From NCBI RefSeq assembly GCF_902362185.1, contig NC_044498.1:42596036-42660035 (forward strand): DNA of 64,000 nucleotides, read 5' to 3'. Numbering within the stretch: position 1 is the stretch's first letter; the number at the start of each line of letters is the position of its first letter. Under the pieces are notes generated by a model. That model saw nothing but the letters and a program-made list of their open reading frames with translations, had not been told where the DNA came from and ran no database searches. The DNA is from Chanos chanos (lineage: Eukaryota; Chordata; Actinopteri; Gonorynchiformes; Chanidae). The translations under genes were made by a program, and so were the position numbers. Of this stretch, positions 54,901 through 64,000 are shown piece after piece.

Positions 54901-57900
54901 GCACTATATTAAGTCTGACATAACAAACCATCTCCAGGTCATCCATCTGATGTATCTTTGACCACAATGAATGTAGCTTTGCAAGAATCTCAAAAAGAGC
55001 GAGAGAAAGGAAGGGGAATGCTGAGTACAGTAAAGAAAAGAAAAAGAGAGAGGACAGGGCTGGTTGAGAGTTCGGGAAAAAGAGAAAATATCACATGTAT
55101 AGTATTGTATATGCTTGCAAAGAGACAAAATGCCTAGATAAACAAACAGACATCTGTGGAAAGATATCTGGGGGGTTTCAAAAATGGTCAAGAGCAAATT
55201 TCAGTAAAATCTGATAAATCTTTTTGACACCCTGAGGAAACATATTCCCATGTAAGTGTATGTGTGATGCAATGCCATATTCATTTAAACCCATTTTGCC
55301 AAGTAAATTAATATCCATAGGAAAATACTTTATGTCCATGTGATGGAGCTGAGAGGTTCATATTTCAGAAATAAGACAAACTACCAAATAACCTCATCAA
55401 AGACTAAATGGTAAACAAACATTTCACCAAAATACAGTGCTGCTAGAAACTATTACAATTACAAACATACAATTCATTGGATCTGGTATTTTTTTTTTTC
55501 TAAAAAAGGGCCTTGCTTGACTTCAAGACTCTCTCATGTGATATTAGGACAAAAACAAACAAAAAATGAAAGGACCCATACTCACCCGTCACACCTCCAA
55601 ACATTCAAAGTCCTCTAGCCACTTCTCATTCCATACTGTCAAACAGTGTTGCCAGATTTTTTGTATGATTTAGATCCACATAATCCAGTCAGCTGAGCAG
55701 ACCTGACCCTCAGACGGACTGATGTGTCTGCCTTGTATTTCCCTTTCTGTCTGCAGGAGAACCGTGAGTCTGTTTGTGTTTATTAATAAACACTGTGGGA
55801 GGAGTGAAATACTATCTGTTACCACACGGGTGTTCGTGATTGTAACCCTGCCACATGTACATACACAAAATGCTCTCTTTTTCTCTCTTCTGTAGCCATA
55901 CAGATCCATCCTGTCGGTCCAGCTGTCTGCCCGTGCGTCTCTCTCTCTCTGTGTTTCAATTAACCTCAGCATTTTGATAAGTTGTTTCTACACTGACTGA
56001 GAAAGATCAGTGGTCAGGGTAAATATTTTGGAGTGTGCCCTCAGTGTGCCAGTTCTAAGTTATATTTAGGTTCCTTTATGATGTTCATCTCGAGCAGACT
56101 AAATGGATGATCTGGGTCAAAGTAGATGTTCGTGAATTTATTCAGTATTAAAAAAAAAGGGCTCACACTTAAAACCTGCATGTAACAGTTATGACAGGAT
56201 CAGTCACACATAAGTAATTACTTTGTATCGCTATAACAAAAATATGAACAAAGTTCAATGAGAAATGACAAGGGGTTCAGTAGTCATTGCATGCATAATG
56301 CAGGGAGTCACCAGTGATGTTAGACGTGAGCAATAGTGACATACATATCAATGACTAATACAGGCGATTTTCAACATCAAAAATTATACGGCTGTTAAAC
56401 TATGCTGTTCTGGAGAGGAGACTTATTTGTTTCTTTGCCTTCATAAGGAATAGATAAGGTTTCGTATTATTACATGACACTCTTAATTAAAATGAAGTGC
56501 TTCATATTAGTTGGCATTAATTCCTGTGCACTCAAGTTGTGAGACGCAAGCGTCAAATTGTTCAGTACACATATTTCGCCTTGAGGTGGCATTAAATCAC
56601 AATGTTGGAGAAATGTTTGCGTGATTGAAACTACCTCCCATATGTTCACCTGGTGAGGCATCAGTAGGTAATTAACGTAACTTAAAATAATGGTTTAAGT
56701 GGACATGATAGTGCCAATAGATGACAGTGGTAAGTTACTGAAGGCGAGAATTGCGAGAGGAAATGTACACGTAGTTTAGCTTAAAATATTGCTCAAGAGT
56801 CTCTCAGTACGTATTGCGGAAATACCTCACCTGGAGTGTTCTTCTGGACAGTATCGAAAGAATTCACAGCAGTAACCGTGGAGGGAGTTGGTTGGCCTGC
56901 GCAGTTCAAATGGACCGCACGTGAAAAGAATTTTTGCACCTCTAAACAGGATATATTGTGGTCCGAAAATAAAATCCCGAGAAAGGTTAGTGACGTCCAG
57001 CTTGTTGTCTTGTCCACAGTTTGTTGTCTTACTGTCTGCGCGTTTTTTATTCTTTTCTTTTTTCTTTTGGTAGTCATTAAATCATGTTTTGAAAATGCTA
57101 ACTTGAAATCTATGATTTGGTTACTAAAGGAGTTGCTAAAGACTCTACCCGTCGACTTGTGATTATGTGAACTTGATTATGTGAACTGCGAAAGTATTGT
57201 ATGATTCACCGTCACATTAAACATCATAATAATGCAGTATGTCCTTGCATTATTGTCCTTCACGACCCATAAAGATGAACACAATGGAAACAAATGTATT
57301 TAAACCATAAATGAAAGTAACACCAAAGCACTTTTCAAGGAAGCGTTTAAAGGGTTGATCGTAGCACTGCATGAGTAGGGAGACTAAGTGCCCATGGGAG
57401 CGAAGTTGCCAAAAGGAATTTGGCGAGGGGTTGGTGATGGTACAGTATTGCAATGCGGTGTTTTCGCTGTCGAATAGTTTCACTGTCATTTCTTCTTTCA
57501 CTTGTAAGTAAAGTAGTACACAACGAAGCATGCTTATTAACGTTTGCTAAGCTTTGTGGGCCACAGGACCAGTTCCCCCCCCCCAACTTTTTCTCTTGTT
57601 TGCTGAGTGCGCCGCGTTGGTTCGTTTTCATTCAGAGTAAGTTGTACATTAACTTAATGAGATATTTAGACGTGTTGCTGCATCTGAGAGTTTCCCCTCT
57701 ACTCAAACATCTGTCTATGGGATTTCACTAATGGACTTTGGTTCTCATTTTTCCCTGAGTCAAAAAAGATAAGTCCGTCTGTGATGTTCTAAAAAACATT
57801 CACTTTAAAATGCGTTTTGCAATGTTAATTGAGTCGTCGGGGGGGGGGGCTTTTCCTTACTAGGAATCGTGTATGTAGCATTTGTTTGATCCTGTTTGAA

Positions 57901-59500
57901 GATACCACAGACGGAAGGACGCAGTCAGGCATTTGGAAAATACGTCAAAACATTGAGGCACATGATCACCAAGTTCAGCAGCAGCAAGGCGAGACAGTGC
58001 GCTCCGTTTGATTATCTCCTCAGTCCAGGGAATGGGCCACATTAGTACTATGGTTTAAAAATTAGCGAGTGAGAATGTTAGTTGCATTGTTTTGTAGGTG
58101 TCCAAGATATATCAAAAATTAGAGAAGGACAAAGAAGTGGTGAGTTGTTAAGGTTTGGGAAACGTGTGTGTGTGTGAAAGAGAGCGAGAGAGAAACATGG
58201 TGGCACTGATTATACAAGCAGGTGACTGGGAGTGAGGTTGATTTGAGAGTGTGTGAAAGTATTGTTGAGGGAGAGAAGAGAGGTATTGTGATTATTGTTT
58301 ATAAAGGGTGTGTCGCTCCGTACCTGTCTGGTTGCCATGCTTAGGCTTGTTTCCGTGGAGACTCCAGGTGTGTTGTGCAATTTGGTGTGTGGACAGAATT
58401 GGTAGGTGCCTAGGGAAGAGCAAGGAGCTGAGGCTGGATGTTCATGTGTGTCTAATATTTAATTGCCTTGAAATCTTAGTTTTTAATGCACGTGTTATGG
58501 AAGAATTCAAGTCTTGACGGATAACTGTGGCATGGTTTGGCATGAAGATGACAGGAGATGCTACAAATGGGTGCTGTGAGCCAAGGTGAAGGAAAAACGC
58601 TGTTCCCACCATCATAATCTTAAATGTTTGATGGAGAAGTGGTGGGCTGAGCTGTTGTTTGTTTTTTGTTTTTTTTTCTTCAGGCAAACATTGGTGTAGA
58701 AGTGATAACTACTGTGACTGGAGATGCTAACACAATGATACAATGCGCATTGATCAGTGAGATTGATTTCGTCAGGGTCTTTTCTTAGCCACTGAGAGGA
58801 ATTCCACTAAATCTTATCAAGATTCAGTAATCATTTTGTTTATGGGGAGGTTTACCAGTGGTTTCATTGTAATCAGCAGTAGTATGTCAATAAGTTGCAT
58901 AATTCTGTTTTCCCTTGTGTGTCTTGTTTTGCCTAGACAAGAAGAATAGAGATTTTGTGGCAGAGAAAAATCTTTTCTTTAGCTGATTCATTGCTTACCT
59001 CTACTGTCACAAGGAGCAGAGAGATAGGAGAAGAAACCGGGAGCAGGAGGGGGATTAAGAGAGAGGAATTATAGAATTATCAGTTTCAGGAATTTAGCTT
59101 CTGCTCTCAGCAGACAAGCCACTGCATGGTTGTGGCACACAAACACATAAACACATAAACATGTTTACAGCAAGTGGAAACGTTCTCAAGTGTAAAGTAA
59201 CATCTATAACCAGACCGCCTTTAACCCTTCTCTGAGAACCATGAATGAGGTCACCATTGTTTATTAGAGGGTCAGGACTAACTGCAGTAGAACAGATTGA
59301 TTTGATTGATTTTTTTTTTTTTTTGTTAGTTTTTTTGTCTGGTTTGATACACCCTCAGGTCAGGTAATATGCCCTAACATTTGTCACATTTCCTTTCTGT
59401 CTTCCATTACCTCTTTGGTTTGACTGTGTGTGTGTATTAGTCATAGACTTGGCATAACTTTTCTTTCTTTATATGGAACAAAATTAACCTTATTACAATG
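54901..59500. other. Intergenic DNA beyond sync; no gene recognised
   Basis: No recognisable exon. G and C homopolymer runs occur at about 57578-57584 and 57839-57849. The open frames are short, without domains and unsupported by splice context. In human the next gene on this side is KIAA1522/NHSL3. Its exons were looked for and not recognised here, so it may start beyond the window or have an unrecognised first exon. Confidence 0.5.
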
Positions 59501-59514
59501 GGGGCAAGAGTGAG

Positions 59515-59516
<2 letters not shown>

Positions 59517-59551
<35 letters not shown>
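59517..59551. repeat. GT dinucleotide microsatellite
   Basis: A GT run flanked by GAGA motifs in intergenic DNA. Confidence 0.9.
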
Positions 59552-59561
<10 letters not shown>

Positions 59562-62500
59562 AATTACAGGCAATTAAAAAGTGAAAATTCCCAAAGAGAG
59601 CATATTCAGTCTAAAAACCTTGACAAAGTGTGGAACTTGCTCATGTTAAAGATCATGAATTGTAATGTCTGGTAGTGACTGAATGAAATGCAGCAGTAAT
59701 GCTCTGTGAAAATCTTACCTGTAACCTATATCCATAAGGTGTTCCACTGGGTTCAATATGTCTTATAATCTTCCCCTCAGGCACAAACTTATAACATGTC
59801 GAAGCTTACATCTGCATGTCTCTGTCTCCTCTGTTCATTTTGAGAGCACAGTGCATGCTTTAAGGAAACAGTTGATAAAGGCTGGGAAAACCAGAGGTGG
59901 TTTCAAAATATTGTATTGCTCTGAATTCTCTGCAAAATCTAGACTCTAAAGAATGTGGTTCATGTTCTCTATGTGAATGTGAGTATGAAGGAAATAGAAA
60001 AAAGGAAGGATAGGAAACACGTCTTATTTGCCCTTTCATGCTCTCTTTAAAAAATTCGCAGAGTAATGGGCTAAATTTTGTAATTTCTGATGGGCAATGT
60101 GAAAGTTGTCATCTGTTGGAAGCAAGGAGTAAATGCAAGCGTGTTGGAACACATTCCTGTTCTTTTCTGAAGGGCTTGACTGAACTGGAAATCACATCAG
60201 GACTTGTGTGTGTGTGTGTGTGTGTAGGTAAGTGCATGTCAGTCTGTGCCAGGCACCTGGAGTCTGTCATGCTCAGGGAAGTTGGTGGAGTCTACAGATA
60301 TACTCTACAGCCTCATACAGGTTAAATACACCCTCAGCAGGGCACGGTAGCGTGAGTGTGTGCGTACACGTGTGCGTGTGTATGCGGGTACACATGTACA
60401 GTGTTTTTATGATGTTGTGTGGACCAAATCTTGCCATGATCATATGGACATCTGACAAATGGTGGTTTTATGGGGACATTTGCTGGTCCCCACAAGTTTG
60501 AATGGCTTTTTTCCCCCCTAAAAGACATTGTTGTTTTGGGGAAGACAAAAAATGTCAGATATTTGGTTATGGCTAAGGTTAGGGGTCGGGTCAGGTTACT
60601 ATTTGTGTGTGTGTGTAATGAGTCAGGTTCCTTTTCTGACCCCTAAAGACATGTGTTTCTTACATCCATTACATAGTTTACACCACTGTTTCCCTTAACT
60701 AACTGTCATGTCTTATAGGATTACAGCCTCTTTATTTGTTAAGCTGTAAGCAGTGTGTGTTTATTTTATTTGAACTCATCCGTGAGGGCTTTGCACGCTG
60801 TTAATTATTGGGTTAGGTGTTATGACGACCACAAAATATAACTCTGTTGTTATACTTTGAGTTAAAGATATGTAGCCTAACTCAAACTACACATGAAACC
60901 AAGATAAGTTTCCGCTCAGATCTTTGTGCAACATTTAAATAAACAAACATTAAATCGTTCATAGCGGTGCAATTAGACACATGACATCTGTAGTTTAGAA
61001 GTCAATAATCTACCCTCAGATTACCACAGTGTTTACCACAGTACAGAATCATAGTCATGCGACTCGCGCGGGCATTGCCATGTATCTATAACGCCATTAA
61101 GAAGTGGCAACAACGTTTTCACCATATTTCATTCAATGCCATGGGGCAAATACAGAGTCGTAAGGGGTCTGTAGCCTGGGGTGTGATGCAGCACAGTCAT
61201 GCTTTATTGTGATGATGTGATATTGTTATGTGATTACATTAGTGTTGAATAAGCCTTTATATTCACGCACTTGCCAAAATATCTCCTTGTAGGAGAGTCT
61301 AGAGTTGACCTTTTCTTTCAGCGAGTAAGTTCCATGTTCTCTTTGTCTGGGACTAGGCCTTCCTCTGTACACATAAGCCCCTGCTCTTGCTCTTCCTTCC
61401 CCTTTACATGTTATATGTGAAAAACGGGAAACAATGTTTCCATGGCTGTATGACTTACGTGAATGATTCATATATATATATAAAATATAAATACACTAGT
61501 GTTGATGCCTACATTAACTGTGGCAGGTTTGCAGAATAACTATTTGCCCAAGCTTCCATGTAGCCAAAGCAATTATTTGCCATTATCTGCATATCCTGAC
61601 TCAGAGCATTAATTTGCCATTAATCTCTTCTCACCTGCTCATTTGATTAGAGTGCATGTGCATGTGCATGTGAGTGTGTGGGGGTACACGTGTGTGTGTG
61701 TATATTATTCATTTATGTTTTTGTTGCATTGTGTGGATGTGGATTCTCATGAGGATACAAATATATGGAAAAAGTAAGGACATTTGCTAGTGGCTAAAAT
61801 AATTCTTTGGCAAGGGTTAGATTATTAATCTTCAGTGACAGGAAAATGGAAGTCAGTGAGAGGTCCTGGTTAGGGTATAACACAGCCATGTGTGTTTATT
61901 TGAATTATGCGTTGGAGCCTGTTAACATTTGCGTGACTTTTGGTTGGGTGTGTGCATTAGCACTGTTTAAATATCAACAACAGTTATTTTAAAAGGCTAC
62001 TTTGTACAGTGTAATTATGAGTGGAGCAAGACTGTAATTTCAAATTTGTGTGTTTTTTGTATAGCATGTGTTTCATTATGGTAATTGTTTGACTTAGCAG
62101 TATAATTAAAGCACATGTAGTTTTCTTATTACAATTTTTATTGATCAGTGAAGGATGCTGTTTTTTTAAGCATCTGAGACATCTGAGACACACCTATCAA
62201 AACCCTGCCAGCGTTTCACCATGAAGTTACATCTTTTCTGCAATTATTACAGCTCTGTAGTGTAGGCACTGCATTATGTCAAACACAGTGTTTTTTCCCC
62301 TATAGAATTAAGAATAAGACCGGAATTTACTATACTTCAAGCTTTGCTTTTTGTATAACATTAAGTCATTTCATATTGCTTGAATATAATATGCACATAT
62401 GAAATACTCATAATACAAATACCAGTGGAGATCCATATGAAGCAAGTCAGGGACAGAATTTCTGAAATAACAATCATTTATTTGCACATGTGTAAATTTG

Positions 62501-62991
62501 TTGTGCTAACTTATTCAATCAGCAGCCATCTCCATTCATGAGCAGTAACACAGAATTAGAATTGAATGGACTGATTAAGTAGAATCCATTAATCTTGGTG
62601 TTTGGAGAAGAAGCAGAACCATCAGATACATTCTTCAACAAATGTTTTCCCTTTTTCGTACTTGCAAATACCACATGAAATGATCCAATCGGAGCAAGAA
62701 CAGAACCAGTTATAGACAGAGTGAAGGTGATCTAGTACAGACACAGACACAGTGAATGCATGTGATGCTGCTGTTGAGGCATGATGTGTCTTGACAAGTT
62801 GTTTAGTCATGATGATTTGGACATGACATAATGGGATTGTGAAAAATGTTCCCCAATGAGATGTATCTGTAGGTAGAGCTAACTGTTGGGTTGACAGAAG
62901 ATTTCAAGAAATATTTGTAAAAAAAACTAAATAAAAATTATTACCACTGGTACTACCGCTACCATTACTCTTACTACTGCTGCTGCTATTT

Positions 62992-62992
<1 letters not shown>

Positions 62993-63022
<30 letters not shown>
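62993..63022. repeat. TTG trinucleotide microsatellite
   Basis: A run of TTG units. On the minus strand it produces an asparagine-rich open frame that is a repeat artefact. Confidence 0.9.
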
Positions 63023-63023
<1 letters not shown>

Positions 63024-64000
63024 AGTTTTATCGTTGTTGTTCTCCAGCCAATCTGAGAGATTATATAATTCATACATAATGGTATGATAGCATGCATAAC
63101 TAAATGAAAACAATAGCAAAAACAACAGCAGCAACAACCATAATAATCCCTTAAAAACCTGCAGAGCTGTACTGTGATGTGATCTCTGGTTCTATCTGTA
63201 GATCTAGGGTCACATTTGTCTTCATAAAACCTGGGACGAACAAATGAAACTTGATCTTAAAATCACAACTACACAGAACCTTTGCCGTATTCTGCTTGTC
63301 TTTTGTTAGTTGTTTTGATGTCATATTTCCATGGTGATGCTATGACTCACATTCTGGTGATGAGGTTGGAAACTGACTTTGGGAAGTGTGTGGCCAATGT
63401 TTGGACTTGCAGTTTTTTTTCACAAAAATCTCTACGGTTCCCTTCCATTGCACGTAGAAAGTCCTGCATGCATCAGGCTTGCCTGAATCACAGCGAGATT
63501 TTTTTTTTTTTTTTTTATCCCCACCTCATACTGCACTACTGCTGATCTAATGAGAAAAATCTTCTAAGTATGAAAACATATAAATCCATAATACAAAACT
63601 AAAGCACAGCAATAATAGGATAGTGTTGTGCATGGCTAGCTCGGCCACAAAGGCACATACTTACATTGTTTTGTATTGTACGTAGGCACCTTTACTTTCA
63701 TGTGCTAAAAATAACAGCAACACAGTCACACACACAGCAGCATGTAGCCGTCAAACTCATCATGCATGCATGCAAGTCATGTGATCACATTTTGGCTTGT
63801 TCAAGCATTGTGAATGTGAGTGTCTACCTTTCGGAGCTGATGCTTGGCTGCATTACCTTCTGGCATGTCTGTACCTCTTAACCGATCTGGATGGGTCTTT
63901 TTTGATCTCCTCCGTACAAAAATGGCTGAGGCTCTCGCAAGTTCCTCGGGGGAACATTCATGGATCATGGTTTCCTGGTTATGTCAGTTGCTTTTTTTGT

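Larger units (their letters stand above)
59501..64000. other. Intergenic DNA rich in simple repeats; no gene recognised
   Basis: It contains GT runs (59517-59551, 60205-60226 and near 61690), a TTG run (62993-63022), a T run at about 63500-63517 and two weakly similar segments with GGGGACATTTGC or AGGACATTTGC followed by AGGTTAGG or GGGTTAG (60400-60600 and 61720-61890). No conserved coding exon was recognised on either strand. Confidence 0.5.

Overview
The window is nuclear DNA from a ray-finned (teleost-type) fish. The evidence is compact spliced genes with GT-AG introns, many AC, AG, AT and GAT microsatellites, fish-type DNA-transposon relics, a tRNA-derived SINE, and proteins that match known vertebrate families along their whole length. 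I cannot name the species.

Layout, left to right. 1-4566 is intergenic and holds a deleted Tc1/mariner relic (about 2372-3340). chp1 (+, 4567-14794, 7 coding exons) encodes the EF-hand protein calcineurin B homologous protein 1. Its third intron carries a 1.8-kb fold-back element next to a compound AT/GT/AT microsatellite. khdrbs1/Sam68 (+, 18351-23262, 9 coding exons) is an RNA-binding STAR protein. It is followed by about 3 kb holding poly(A) signals and a well-formed extra exon pair. 26.3-31.4 kb is an accessory stretch of non-autonomous DNA transposons. A B7-family gene (+, 31566-37767, 4 coding exons) is closest by eye to HHLA2. Its signal-peptide exon lies 140 bp from one of those transposons, and its first intron contains a SINE and a cluster of a repeated 14-bp motif. 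Archease/zbtb8os (-, 44185-38568, 7 exons) and rbbp4 (+, 44597-51547, 12 exons) are divergent and share a 411-bp promoter. Syncoilin/sync (-, 54632-52265, 5 coding exons) converges on rbbp4. 54.9-64 kb has simple repeats and no gene I can support.

The zbtb8os-rbbp4-sync block keeps the gene order of human 1p35, where KHDRBS1 also lies. CHP1 is on human chromosome 15, so its position here is a lineage difference. The genes are not a pathway: they cover Na+/H+ exchanger regulation, RNA processing, immune co-signalling, tRNA-ligase activation, chromatin assembly and the muscle cytoskeleton. All six reading frames join across splice sites with matching phases, and none looks broken.

The observations most worth checking are: the paired loss of both disulfide cysteines in the second Ig domain of the B7-like protein; the possible alternative C-terminus of khdrbs1; the long inverted repeat in chp1; the repeated motif in the B7-like intron; and the two convergent gene pairs with interleaved poly(A) signals.
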